Shown here piece after piece: positions 15,456 through 24,525 of a stretch of DNA of 64,000 nucleotides; the first letter of the stretch is position 1; every line of letters begins with the position of its first letter. Origin of the DNA: Streptomyces griseus subsp. griseus (GTDB taxonomy: Bacteria > Actinomycetota > Actinomycetes > Streptomycetales > Streptomycetaceae). The stretch is from assembly GCF_000720255.1 (NCBI RefSeq), contig NZ_JOJE01000024.1, positions 1 to 64,000 of the forward strand, written 5' to 3'. The notes beneath the pieces are model-generated. The model was given only the letters and a program-made list of their open reading frames with translations, was not told the DNA's origin and did no database searches. The translations under genes were made by a program, and so were the position numbers.

Positions 15456-16343
15456 TCACGAGGGCGGTAGCAGCACCGAGTTCGACAACGTGATCGCGGG
15501 AAGCGTGTCGCCCGACACGGAGGTCACCTGCGTCGAGGAGACCTGCGTCGACGACGCCGGTGTCATGGACGTCGGTGTCATGGACGTCGGTGTCATGGAC
15601 GTCGGTGTCGTCGAGGTCGGCGTCGTGCCGGACAGCGGCGGCAGCAGGGGCAGGCCGCTGCTGCCGGTCAGCGCGCCGATGAGGTCCGCCAGCTCGGTCA
15701 GCAGGTCGTCTGCCGTCGGAAGGACCTCGTCGTCGTCACCGGAGGTGATCGCCTCCAGCAGGCTGTCGACGGCCTCCTCCAAGTCGTCCAGCGCCTCCTC
15801 CACGGTGTCCAGCGCTTCGTCCACGGCGTTCAGTTCGGTCTCCGCGGTGTCCAGCTCGTCGCTCGCGGAGTCGGCGGGAGCCGCGACAGCCGGGGGCACT
15901 GCGGGAACTACCGGAACCGCAGGAGCCGCAGGAGCCGCAAGAACCGCAGGAACCGCAGGAACCGAAGGAGCCGGTAGCAGCACGCCGATCCCCGGGGCGG
16001 ACACGGTCGGCGTGACCGAGGCCGGCGGAGCCGCGGCGGCCACCTTGGCGATGGCGGCCTTCGCGGCAGCTCCCAGTTTCCTGGCATCGGCGGTGGGCAG
16101 TCGGCCGTGGTCCGCCGTGAGAACGGCCTGCAGCAGGTCGGCGACCGGCGCGAGCTCGCCCCCATTGACTGTCCTGGCCTGCGCGAGAACCGCCTCCGTG
16201 CTCGAGAACCACACGTGGGGCGATGCCGCATGGCTGTGCTCATGGGCCGGGTCGGCCGCCATGGCGGCGGGGCCGGTGACCCCGACCAGAAGGGCGGCGC
16301 ACAGTGCGCTCGACGCACTGCGCCATGCGGGCAGAGCAGGCAT
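15456..16343 (-). CDS. Secreted repetitive Ala/Pro-rich protein with acidic helical segment
   Basis: A 295-residue protein with a signal peptide ending near AAMAADP. The order is: a globular N-terminal part containing HEHSHAASPHVWFSSTEAVL, a low-complexity AVPAV/APAAP hinge, an acidic heptad-like helix (DTAETELNAVDEALDTVEEA), and a C-terminal tract with TPTSM repeated about four times. The DNA under this tract repeats GACGTCGGTGTCATG. GGAACCCC-like purines precede the ATG. No family name can be given. Extracellular location and repeat structure suggest a wall or matrix protein. Confidence 0.7.
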   Translation of the reverse strand: MPALPAWRSASSALCAALLVGVTGPAAMAADPAHEHSHAASPHVWFSSTEAVLAQARTVNGGELAPVADLLQAVLTADHGRLPTADARKLGAAAKAAIAKVAAAAPPASVTPTVSAPGIGVLLPAPSVPAVPAVLAAPAAPAVPVVPAVPPAVAAPADSASDELDTAETELNAVDEALDTVEEALDDLEEAVDSLLEAITSGDDDEVLPTADDLLTELADLIGALTGSSGLPLLPPLSGTTPTSTTPTSMTPTSMTPTSMTPASSTQVSSTQVTSVSGDTLPAITLSNSVLLPPS

Positions 16344-16723
16344 GGGGTTCCTTTCGACGGGCGTAGGGTCTTCAGCCCACCGTGAGAGCACCCATGACTT
16401 TCTGCAATTGATCATACGCTTTCCGTGATCCCGCGTTCACCCTGCCGCCGCATCCCGGCTGATCAGACGGTACGTCAGAGCCTCTGCGCCTCCAGTCCCC
16501 TTTCGGGCGAACGGCTCCGGCCGCTCCTCCGCCGCGCCACTCCCAGGGGAAGAGAACCAACTTTCGCGATTCCGACACACTTGTCGGATATCAGCGAATA
16601 TCACCGACTTTATCCGGCCGATGACTACAGTTGCGAACCGCGCAGCGCACTCTCCAGCGCGGACACATCGCACTCGTGCCGCTGCTCGCCACCCCCACCG
16701 GCTCCGAAAGGGCACCGACGGTC
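16344..16723. other. Intergenic region between divergent secreted-protein genes
   Basis: No supported gene. It contains comparatively AT-rich sequence near 16560-16630 (GTCGGATAT...AATATCACCGAC, a loose inverted pattern) that probably carries the divergent promoters. Confidence 0.5.
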
Positions 16724-17812
16724 ATGCGCCATTCCCTGGGTCCGCGGCTCCGCCGTGCAACCGTTGGCGTCCTCGCCTCCACCGCGATGTGGGCACCCGG
16801 CTGTTTCCCGGCTGCCGCGTCGGCCGCACCTCCCTCACCGGAGGCGGGCAGCCTCGCGTTCGCACAGCGGTACCGCGCGCACCAACACGGCGGCATCGTG
16901 CGCGCGGCCAACACCTCGATCAGCTGCGTGCGGAGCACGGCGTCTTCGTGCGCTGACGTACAGGGGGGCGGCAACGGGGTGAACGGCGCATTCGACATGT
17001 TCTACGTCGACGTCGACACCGACCCCAACACGTACAACTCCTCCTGCGGGGAGGTCCGCCTGCCCGCCGGCTCCCGGGTGACGTACGCCCGCCTGTACTG
17101 GGGCGGCAACCTGCGCGTGGGCGAACAGAAGCCGGCGGCGGACAACGGGCGGGTGCTGATCGCCGAACCGGGCGGGGAGTACAAGGAGGTCCTCGCGGAC
17201 ACGGTCGTCGGACACCGCGTGGCGGACGGCGCGGACGCCTTCCAGGCCTCGGCCGATGTGACGGGGCTGGTGCGGGACTCCGGGCCCGGCCTGTACACCG
17301 TGGCGCAGGTCAACGTCGCCATGGGCAGGTCGGAGGCCGGGGCGTGGGGCGGCTGGACGCTCGTGGTGGCGTACGAGAACCCGGAGGAGCCGCTGCGGCA
17401 CCTCGCGCTCTGGGACGGCTTCACCTCGCTGAGGTCGGGCTCGGCACCGGAGGTCCGGCTGCGGGACCTGGACTTCCCCGCCGGTGCGGCGGGCCGCGCG
17501 GGTCTGGTGGCGTACAACGGCGACCGCGGTACCACCGGCGACTCGCTCACCTTGACGACCGGGTCCACCTCGATCGCGCTCGGCGACTCCGCCAACCCCC
17601 AGAACGACGTCCTGAACTCCACCATCAGTGAGCCCGGAGCGGACGCGGAGCGTGTGCCCGCCTACGCCCACACCCTCGGCTACGACTCCGACGTGTTCGA
17701 CCTGGGCAAAGGCCTGCAACAGGGCGGCGACCAGGTGACCTTGCGGCTCCAGTCCCAGCAGGACGCGGCATGGGCCGGCGTCCTCTTCGTCGCTGTCGAC
17801 GCCCAGCGGTGA
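16724..17812 (+). CDS. Secreted surface protein (DUF3344-like)
   Basis: A 362-residue protein with an N-terminal signal peptide (RRATVGVLASTAMWAPGCFP, cleavage near AASA). It is followed by a beta-rich extracellular domain: VTYARLYWGGNLRV, GLYTVAQVNVAMGRSEAGAW, WTLVVAYENPEEPLRHLALW and TGSTSIALGDSANPQND. This pattern resembles DUF3344-type secreted proteins of actinobacteria, some annotated as adhesion-like. A GAAAGG site precedes the ATG. It stands 29 bases before the first glycosyltransferase gene and may share its transcript, which would link it to the polysaccharide. The family assignment is tentative. Confidence 0.7.
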   Translation: MRHSLGPRLRRATVGVLASTAMWAPGCFPAAASAAPPSPEAGSLAFAQRYRAHQHGGIVRAANTSISCVRSTASSCADVQGGGNGVNGAFDMFYVDVDTDPNTYNSSCGEVRLPAGSRVTYARLYWGGNLRVGEQKPAADNGRVLIAEPGGEYKEVLADTVVGHRVADGADAFQASADVTGLVRDSGPGLYTVAQVNVAMGRSEAGAWGGWTLVVAYENPEEPLRHLALWDGFTSLRSGSAPEVRLRDLDFPAGAAGRAGLVAYNGDRGTTGDSLTLTTGSTSIALGDSANPQNDVLNSTISEPGADAERVPAYAHTLGYDSDVFDLGKGLQQGGDQVTLRLQSQQDAAWAGVLFVAVDAQR

Positions 17813-17841
17813 GCCCGTTGCCTGCCGTCCGGAGCGCCTTC

Positions 17842-19317
17842 ATGAGCGAGGAAACCGCGCCTGTGCATCCGTCACCCACCGCCCCGCGGCCGCGAGTCCT
17901 GCACGTCACCCAACCGGTGGACGGCGGGGTCGCGCGCGTCGTGACGGACCTGGTCCGGGCACAGCTGGCGTCCGGCTTCGAGGTCGGCGTGGCCTGTCCC
18001 GACGGCGCGCTCGCCGCGGAGCTGCGGGCGCTCGGCGCGGAGGTACGGCACTGGCCTGCGACGCGGTCGCCGGGTCCGTCGCTCATGCGGGAGGTACGGC
18101 ACCTGGCGCAGGTGCTCGACGAGGTACGCCCCGATCTGGTGCACGCGCACAGCGCGAAGGCCGGGCTCGCCGGCAGGCTCGCGGTGCGCGGCCGGATTCC
18201 GACGGTCTTCCAGCCGCACGCCTGGTCGTTCGAGGCGGTCGACGGCGGCACCGCGGCGCTGGCGCTCAGGTGGGAGCGGTGGGGGGCACGTTGGGCCGCG
18301 CGGGTGGTGTGTGTGAGCGAGGCGGAGCGTGCGACCGGCGTACGCGCCGGCATCGACGGCCGGTGGACGGTCGTCCCCAACGGCATCGACCCGGAGCGCT
18401 ACCGCCCCGCCGACGTCGGCGCGGTGCGGGCCGGGCTCGCACCGCTCGCCGGCATCCACCCGGCGGCGCCGCTCGCCGTCTGCGTGGGGCGGCTGTGCCG
18501 GCAGAAGGGGCAGGACGTCCTGCTGCGAGCGTGGGAAGCCGTCGTGCGCAGGGTGCCCGAGGCCCGCCTCGTCCTGGTCGGCGACGGGCCGGACCGTGAG
18601 CGGCTTCGCGAAGGTGCCCCCGAGTCCGTCCTGTTCGCGGGAGCGGTCACCGACGCCGCCCCCTGGTACCAGGCCGCCGATCTCGTCGTCCTGCCGTCCC
18701 GCTGGGAGGGCATGGCCCTGGCCCCGCTGGAGGCGATGGCCTGCGGGCGGCCCGTGGTGGTCACGGACGTCGACGGCGCCCACGAGAGCCTGCCGTCCTC
18801 CTTCACCGCCCGGTGCCTGGTCCCGCCGGAGGAACCGGCGGTGCTGGCCGAAGCCGTCACCAGGCTGCTGCTCGACCCGCCGCTGCGCGCATCGCTCGGC
18901 GACCGCGGCCGTAGGCACGTGCTGGCCACCCACGACGTGCGGCACACCGCGGATGCGGTCGCGGACCTCTACCGCGAACTGCTCTGCCCGTGGCCCACGA
19001 GCGAAAGGGCGCGGCCGTCCCGAGCGGTCGAGCCCGCCGAGGCCCACGACGCGGAGAGCCCGGGCCCGAACCCCGGCCGGGTCAGCGCGCGGCGTCTGAC
19101 GCGGTCGCTCGCAAGGCGCCGGAAGGTCTTCGCAGCGGAGCCACCCGGGGCTTCCGACAACGCGACGAGCATGCGTGCCGGGTGGCGCGCGCCCGTCCGG
19201 AGGTCGAACCCAGGCTCTGACCACGGTCAACCGCTCGACACACGCTGTGGCGCCGAGGCGAACCAGACGACACAGCGCGTCGAGCCCACCCACGACAGGG
19301 AGTCGATCCACTCGTGA
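17842..19317 (+). CDS. GT4-family glycosyltransferase (exopolysaccharide operon)
   Basis: A 491-residue GT-B retaining glycosyltransferase. The N-terminal domain has VLHVTQPVDGGVARVV and DLVHAHSAKAGLAGR. The donor-binding domain has VVPNGIDPERYRP, VCVGRLCRQKGQDVLLRAW and the E-x7-E signature around GMALAPLEAMACGRPVVVTD. It should add a sugar from a nucleotide donor to the lipid-linked repeat unit at the inner membrane face. After the catalytic core a tail of about 110 residues is low-complexity and charged and not typical of the family. Its stop overlaps the next start (GTGA), placing it in the operon. Confidence 0.88.
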   Translation: MSEETAPVHPSPTAPRPRVLHVTQPVDGGVARVVTDLVRAQLASGFEVGVACPDGALAAELRALGAEVRHWPATRSPGPSLMREVRHLAQVLDEVRPDLVHAHSAKAGLAGRLAVRGRIPTVFQPHAWSFEAVDGGTAALALRWERWGARWAARVVCVSEAERATGVRAGIDGRWTVVPNGIDPERYRPADVGAVRAGLAPLAGIHPAAPLAVCVGRLCRQKGQDVLLRAWEAVVRRVPEARLVLVGDGPDRERLREGAPESVLFAGAVTDAAPWYQAADLVVLPSRWEGMALAPLEAMACGRPVVVTDVDGAHESLPSSFTARCLVPPEEPAVLAEAVTRLLLDPPLRASLGDRGRRHVLATHDVRHTADAVADLYRELLCPWPTSERARPSRAVEPAEAHDAESPGPNPGRVSARRLTRSLARRRKVFAAEPPGASDNATSMRAGWRAPVRRSNPGSDHGQPLDTRCGAEANQTTQRVEPTHDRESIHS

Positions 19318-20741
19318 CCGCCGAACATACCGTCCCCTCCCCCGGCGTCCCGCCACGGGACCACGGGTTCTCAGCAGTCTCGGTCATGCCGCCGCGGGAC
19401 ACCGCCACGGGTTCCCGGTTCTCCGCCCCACGGCGCCCGGCCCGGTCGGCCTCACCGGTCCCGTTGCTCCTCGCGGACGGCGTCGCCGCCCTGTCGGGCA
19501 CGCTGGCGCTCGGCGCGGCAGAGCGTCATCCGCTGCTCGTCGGCCTGCTGATCTGCGCGACGCTGCTGCTGCGCCCACGCGACGGCCGGTCGCCGGTGCC
19601 GGGGCTGTTGGAGGAACTGCCCACCGTGTGCGGCCGTATCGCGGTGGTCTGGCTGGCCCTCTCCGTGCTCTCGGCGGCGTACTGGCCGGAGCACGCGCTG
19701 TCCGTCCGCACCGTGCTGGCGGGCCTCGCCCTGCAGGCGGCGGCGGGCTGTGTGCTGCGCGCGGTGGTGCACGGGCGCCGACGCGCCGCGTTGCTGCGCC
19801 GCCCGCAGACCGCGCTGGTCGTCGGTCCGGTGGCGACCGCGCAGCGCGTGGCCGCCGCCGTGCTGCGTCACCCGCGGTGCGGCGTGCGGCCGGTGGGGAT
19901 CGTCGCCGAACACCCGGACGGCAACGAGGGCCTGCCGGTGCTGACGACCGGCGAGGAGGTCGAGCGTGCGGTCATCCAGAACGGGGTGCAGACGGTACTG
20001 GCCGTCCATCCCTCCGTACGCGCCGAACAGGGGCCGCTGCTGCGGACGTTGGCCGAGTCGGGCTGTGCGGTCTGGGAGGTGGACGCCGTCTCCCCGTCGT
20101 ACACGGCGAAGGAGCGGCTGGCCGGGTTCACCTGCCGGCGTCTGGACCTGTCCCCGGCGCACCGCGACAGCGTGGGCAAGCGAATGCTCGACATTCTCGT
20201 GTCCGGGACGTTGTTGCTGCTGGTCAGTCCTTGGCTGTTGGCCTGCGCAGTGGCGCTCCGGATCAGCGACGGGCCGGGCGTGGTGTTCCGGCAGGAGCGC
20301 ATCGGCAGGAACGGAAAGCCGTTCACGCTGCTGAAGTTCCGTACGCACCGCCCGGTCGACGAGCGTGAGTCCGCGACCAGGTGGAGCGTGGCGAACGAGA
20401 ACGAGATGCGCTGGTTCTGCCGTATGTTGCGGCGCACCTCGCTCGACGAGTTGCTCCAGCTGTGGAACGTGCTCCGGGGCGACATGAGCCTGGTCGGGCC
20501 GCGGCCCGAACGCCCCTACTTCGTGGCGCAGTTCAGCAAGACCCACCCCGGTTACTCGGCCCGTCACCGCATGCGGACGGGCATCACCGGCCTCGCCCAG
20601 GTCCACGGGCTGCGCGGCGACACCTCGATCGAGGACCGCTGCCGCTTCGACAACGCCTACATCGACGACTGGTCGCTGTGGCAGGACATCTGCATCCTGC
20701 TGCGCACCGCGGCCACGCTGGTGCGGCCGACGGGGAGCTGA
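19314..20741 (+). CDS. Undecaprenyl-phosphate sugar phosphotransferase (polyprenyl glycosylphosphotransferase)
   Basis: A 475-residue membrane protein that loads the first sugar phosphate onto undecaprenyl phosphate to begin repeat-unit assembly. The N-terminal half has several membrane helices and a nucleotide-binding-like CoA-fold region (TALVVGPVATAQRVAAAV). The C-terminal Bac_transf catalytic part shows KRMLDILVSGTLLLL, FRQERIGRNGKPFTLLKFRT, LRRTSLDELLQLWNVLRGDM and SLVGPRPERPYF. The GTG start overlaps the previous stop. Length and motifs are normal for the family. Confidence 0.92.
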   Translation: MTAEHTVPSPGVPPRDHGFSAVSVMPPRDTATGSRFSAPRRPARSASPVPLLLADGVAALSGTLALGAAERHPLLVGLLICATLLLRPRDGRSPVPGLLEELPTVCGRIAVVWLALSVLSAAYWPEHALSVRTVLAGLALQAAAGCVLRAVVHGRRRAALLRRPQTALVVGPVATAQRVAAAVLRHPRCGVRPVGIVAEHPDGNEGLPVLTTGEEVERAVIQNGVQTVLAVHPSVRAEQGPLLRTLAESGCAVWEVDAVSPSYTAKERLAGFTCRRLDLSPAHRDSVGKRMLDILVSGTLLLLVSPWLLACAVALRISDGPGVVFRQERIGRNGKPFTLLKFRTHRPVDERESATRWSVANENEMRWFCRMLRRTSLDELLQLWNVLRGDMSLVGPRPERPYFVAQFSKTHPGYSARHRMRTGITGLAQVHGLRGDTSIEDRCRFDNAYIDDWSLWQDICILLRTAATLVRPTGS

Positions 20742-20747
20742 AAATCC

Positions 20748-22088
20748 GTGAGCCACGCCCTGACACCGCTCGCGCGCCGGACCGCCGCGCTGACGCCGGT
20801 CCTGCCCGTGGTGGCCGTGCCCGTCCTGCTGGCCCTGCCGTTGACACGGGACGGCGCCGGGCCCGCCGACGCGGTCTCGGGGCTGGCCGTCGTGTACTGC
20901 GTGATCCGTCTGCTGCGCGAACGGCGCAGCCCGCTGTCGCCCACCGCGGCCGTGGTGCTGTGCCTGCCGGTCGTGGGGCTCGCGCTCGCCGCCGTGGGGG
21001 CCTCCTCGCCCCAGGCAGGGCTCGCCGGCCTGGGACGCTATCTGCAGATCTTCGTCCTCGTCCCGGTGGCCGTGCTGCTGCTGACCCGCGACCGGGCCGA
21101 CTTCCGCCTGGTGGCCTGGTCGTTCGTGGGGCTCGCACTGTGCCAGGGCGCTCTCGGCGTCCACCAGTACGTCACCCGGACCGGCGCCTCCTACCAGGGC
21201 GCGGACATCCGGGCCGTCGGCACCTTCGGGCCGCATGACGTGATGGGCATGGCGACGGTCGTCTCCCTCGGCCTGGTGTGCGCGGTCGGGATCGCGCTGG
21301 GCCGGGCATCGGTACGCCAGCGGGCGATCGCCGCCGGGTGCGCTCTGGCGCTGCTGACGCCGCTCGCTCTCTCCTTCAGCCGGGGCGCCTGGATCGCGAC
21401 CGTCCTGACGTGCGCCGTGCAGCTGGCCCTGGCCGGGCTGCGGCGCGCGCTGAAGGTGGCCGCGGCCGTGGCCGCCGCGGGTGTGATCCTGGTGGGCGGG
21501 CTGGGCGTCGGTTCGGCGCTGCTGCAACAGCGGATCGACAGCATCACGCAGGTCACCGATGCCCCCGACCAGTCGGTCGTCGACCGCTACACGCTGTGGG
21601 CCTCCGCCACCGGCATGTGGCGTCAGCACCCCCTGACCGGCGTCGGGTTGAAGGGCTTTCCCGAGTACCGGGACGGGCACGCCACCCTGGCGCTGTCGTC
21701 GGCCAGCGACATCGAGGGCGCGGGAGTGACGTACTCGAGGCAGCCGTTGTTGTCGCCGCACAACATGTACCTGCTGGTGCTGAGCGAGCAGGGCCTCATC
21801 GGGCTGCTCGGGCTCGCCGGCAGCTGGCTGGCGGTGCTGGTGTGCGGGCTGCGGAGGCTGCGGCGCGTCCGTGCCCAGGGGTCGGGGCTCGACTGCGCGC
21901 TCGTCGCCTGCGGGCTTCTGGTCTGGCTGCTGACCGACTTCGTGTACGGAGACATCGGCGGCCCCTCGACCGTGCTGACCGCGGTGGGCATGGGGCTCGC
22001 GTCCTGGTGGGCGCTGGCCGGCCACGAGCGGGGCGACGTGCCTCGGGGCGGAGTGCGTGAGTGCGTCGAGGAGGCCCTGGCGCGATGA
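20748..22088 (+). CDS. O-antigen ligase / Wzy-like polymerase
   Basis: A 446-residue polytopic protein of the O-antigen ligase family, with about 10-12 hydrophobic segments. The conserved periplasmic loop holds YTLWASATGMWRQHPLTGVG and LLSPHNMYLLVLSEQGLIG. Its likely job is polymerising the lipid-linked repeats or transferring them to an acceptor outside the membrane. The GTG start lies six bases after the sugar transferase stop, and its own stop overlaps the flippase start. Polymerase and ligase cannot be told apart by sequence alone; the operon favours polymerase. Confidence 0.85.
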   Translation: MSHALTPLARRTAALTPVLPVVAVPVLLALPLTRDGAGPADAVSGLAVVYCVIRLLRERRSPLSPTAAVVLCLPVVGLALAAVGASSPQAGLAGLGRYLQIFVLVPVAVLLLTRDRADFRLVAWSFVGLALCQGALGVHQYVTRTGASYQGADIRAVGTFGPHDVMGMATVVSLGLVCAVGIALGRASVRQRAIAAGCALALLTPLALSFSRGAWIATVLTCAVQLALAGLRRALKVAAAVAAAGVILVGGLGVGSALLQQRIDSITQVTDAPDQSVVDRYTLWASATGMWRQHPLTGVGLKGFPEYRDGHATLALSSASDIEGAGVTYSRQPLLSPHNMYLLVLSEQGLIGLLGLAGSWLAVLVCGLRRLRRVRAQGSGLDCALVACGLLVWLLTDFVYGDIGGPSTVLTAVGMGLASWWALAGHERGDVPRGGVRECVEEALAR

Positions 22089-23776
22089 CGGTGGTGCCTT
22101 CGCAACCCCCCGGGTCCGAGACCGAGATCGCGGCGACCGTACCTGCGGCCCGTGTCGCAACCAAGGCCGCGCAGGGCGCCGACCCGGGCTCCCCGGCCTC
22201 CGGGAGGTTTCTCGCCAGGGCCGCGCTCGTCACGGCGTCGCTGTCCATCGCCGGCTCACTGCTCGGCCTGGTGCGCGATCAGGCGCTGGCACGGCTGTTC
22301 GGTGCCGGAAGCGACACGGACGCCTTCCTGGTCGCGTGGACCGTCCCGGAGTTCGCCGCCACGCTGCTCATCGAGGACGGTCTGGCCATCGCGCTGATCC
22401 CGGCGTTCAGCATGGCGCTGGCCCGCCGGGCCCGCGGTGCCCCGGGCGACCCGGTCCGCGCCCTGGTCGCCGCCACCCTGCCCCGTCTGTGCCTCGCGCT
22501 GGCCGCGGTGGCCGCGCTGGTCGCAGGCGGCGCTCCCTTCTTGGTCCGGGCCCTCGCGCCCGGTCTGCCCGACCCCCGCCTCGCCGCCGACTGCACCCGG
22601 CTCACGGCGACCTGTGTGCTGGCCTTCGGGCTCGCCGGGTACTGCAGCGCCGCCCTGCGGGCACACCGCCGCTTCCTCGCGCCCGCGGCGATCTACGTCG
22701 CCTACAACACCGGCATCATCGCCGCGATGTTCCTGTTCGGTGACCGCTGGGGCGTGCGTTCCGCCGCGGTCGGGGTCGCGGCGGGCGGCTGTCTGATGGT
22801 GCTGGCGCAACTGCCGTCGCTGTGGCGGCAACTGGTGTCGCGCGGGCCGGCCCCGTGCGGGGACGGGAACAGCACCGAAGGGCGGCCGATGCAGGTCGCC
22901 CTGGTCGCCGCCGTACTCCTGTTCGCCCTGTGCCGCCAGTCGCAGGTCCTCGTCGAGCGCTTCCTGGCCTCCTCCCTGCCCGCCGGGGCCATCTCGCACC
23001 TGAACTACGCGCAGAAGGTCGCCCAGATCCCGATGACGCTGTCGCTGATGGTGTGCACGGTCACCTTCCCGGTGGTGGCGCGGGCGCTCGCGGACGGCGA
23101 CACCGAACGGGCACGCAGCCGCGTGGAGCGGGATCTGGCGCTGGCCTCCTGTCTGGTGCTGCTGGGCATGTGCGCGGTGATCGCCGGCGCCCCGCAGATG
23201 GTCGAACTGCTCTTCCAGCGGGGCGCGTTCACCGCGAGTGACACCGCGGCGACGGCGGACGTCATGCGCGTGTACGCCCTCGGACTGCTGGGTCAGACGC
23301 TGGTGGGCGCTCTGGTCCGCTCGTACTTCTCGGCGGGCCGGCCCACCTGGTATCCCGTCGGCGTGATGACCGCGGGCATCGCCGTGACGTCCTTGATCGG
23401 TGCCGCGACCGTGCGGGTCTGGGGTGTGGCGGGGATCGCCGCCGCCAACGCCCTCGGCATCACCGTCACGGCCGCCCTGATGCTCGTCGGCCTGCGAACG
23501 GCGCGGCAGAACAGCCCCTACGGCGTCTCGGTCCGTGTCCGGCAGGTGCTGGCCGAGCTGAGCAGGTCCGTGTGCGCCGCGGTCGTCGCCACGCTCGCCG
23601 GGGCGTTCGTCGCCGGCCGGCCGGAGTCGCCGGTGGCGGGTCTCGCGGCCGGCTGCCTCACCGTGACCGCCGTCTTCGTCCCGCTCACCTGGGCCTTGGG
23701 CGCCCAGGGCTTCGCATCCGCACTGCGCTCCGCGAGCGCCGTCACACGAAGGCTCACACATGGTCGCTTCCGTTGA
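22085..23776 (+). CDS. MurJ/MviN-family lipid flippase
   Basis: A 563-residue MOP-superfamily transporter with about 14 hydrophobic segments after a 40-residue cytoplasmic N terminus. Typical motifs are SIAGSLLGLVRDQALARLFG, SDTDAFLVAWTVPEF and LEDGL-like EDGLAIALIPAFS. MurJ flips lipid II, and related proteins flip other undecaprenyl-linked sugars. Here the surrounding genes argue for export of the exopolysaccharide repeat unit (a Wzx role), the cell's main MurJ being presumably elsewhere. It overlaps both neighbours (ATGA upstream, 17 bases downstream). Confidence 0.88.
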   Translation: MTVVPSQPPGSETEIAATVPAARVATKAAQGADPGSPASGRFLARAALVTASLSIAGSLLGLVRDQALARLFGAGSDTDAFLVAWTVPEFAATLLIEDGLAIALIPAFSMALARRARGAPGDPVRALVAATLPRLCLALAAVAALVAGGAPFLVRALAPGLPDPRLAADCTRLTATCVLAFGLAGYCSAALRAHRRFLAPAAIYVAYNTGIIAAMFLFGDRWGVRSAAVGVAAGGCLMVLAQLPSLWRQLVSRGPAPCGDGNSTEGRPMQVALVAAVLLFALCRQSQVLVERFLASSLPAGAISHLNYAQKVAQIPMTLSLMVCTVTFPVVARALADGDTERARSRVERDLALASCLVLLGMCAVIAGAPQMVELLFQRGAFTASDTAATADVMRVYALGLLGQTLVGALVRSYFSAGRPTWYPVGVMTAGIAVTSLIGAATVRVWGVAGIAAANALGITVTAALMLVGLRTARQNSPYGVSVRVRQVLAELSRSVCAAVVATLAGAFVAGRPESPVAGLAAGCLTVTAVFVPLTWALGAQGFASALRSASAVTRRLTHGRFR

Positions 23777-24524
23777 TTCCGTCGACACCGGCAGACTCCG
23801 CGCCTCGCGCCCGGCCCCGATCCCGTGGGTGGCGATGTACCACTCGGTGGGCGACTGCTCGGACGACCCGTACCGCATCACGGTCACGCCCGAGCGGCTC
23901 GACCGGCAGCTCGCGTGGCTGCGCCGCCGCGGGCTGCGGGGCGTGTCCGTGGCCGAACTGCTCGCCGCCCGCGCCCGCGGCGTGGGGCGGGGCCTGGTCG
24001 GGCTCACCTTCGACGACGGGTACGCCGACTTCGTCACCGAAGCCCTGCCGGTGCTGCACCGTTGGGACTGCAGCGCCACACTCTTCGTGCTGCCCGGACG
24101 GCTCGGCGGTGAGAACGCCTGGGACCCGCTCGGCCCGCGCAAGCCGTTGCTGACCGCGGACGGCATCCGGCAAGCGGCCGCCGAGGGCGTGGAGATCGGA
24201 TCGCACGGGCTGACGCACGTCGACCTGACCCGGGCGGACAACCTCACTCTCCGGGCCGAGGTCGGCGAGAGCCGCGCGTTGCTCACGCAGCTGACGGGCG
24301 CCTGGGTCGACGGCTTCTGCTACCCGTACGGCACGGTCGACGCCCGCGCGGTCGAGGCCGTACGGGAAGCGGGATACACCTACGCCTGTGCCATCGACCC
24401 GGGCCCGCTGACCGGTCCGCACGCCCTGCCGCGCGTGCACGTCGGCCAGAACGACAAGGCCTGGCGCCTGCACCTCAAGCACCGTCTGCACCGGCTGCGC
24501 CGGCGCCAGGTGGAGGGCCTGTGA
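23760..24524 (+). CDS. Polysaccharide deacetylase (NodB homology domain)
   Basis: A 254-residue carbohydrate esterase family 4 protein. The catalytic Asp85 and metal ligand Asp86 lie in LTFDDGYAD. The metal histidines are H149 and H153 in GSHGLTHVDL. A later motif is GFCYPYGTVDARAVEAVREA. It would remove N- or O-acetyl groups from the polysaccharide. No signal peptide is evident, so it may act on intermediates in the cytoplasm. It is embedded in the operon, overlapping the flippase gene and ending one base before the next glycosyltransferase. Confidence 0.9.
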   Translation: MVASVDSVDTGRLRASRPAPIPWVAMYHSVGDCSDDPYRITVTPERLDRQLAWLRRRGLRGVSVAELLAARARGVGRGLVGLTFDDGYADFVTEALPVLHRWDCSATLFVLPGRLGGENAWDPLGPRKPLLTADGIRQAAAEGVEIGSHGLTHVDLTRADNLTLRAEVGESRALLTQLTGAWVDGFCYPYGTVDARAVEAVREAGYTYACAIDPGPLTGPHALPRVHVGQNDKAWRLHLKHRLHRLRRRQVEGL

Positions 24525-24525
24525 C

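Noticed and set aside
15562..15615. CRISPR-like short repeats (GACGTCGGTGTCATG)
   Set aside because: The units are contiguous without spacers and encode a TPTSM protein repeat.
22256..24286. Long minus-strand frame opposite the flippase and deacetylase
   Set aside because: Glutamine/arginine/histidine-rich shadow of two well-defined genes.
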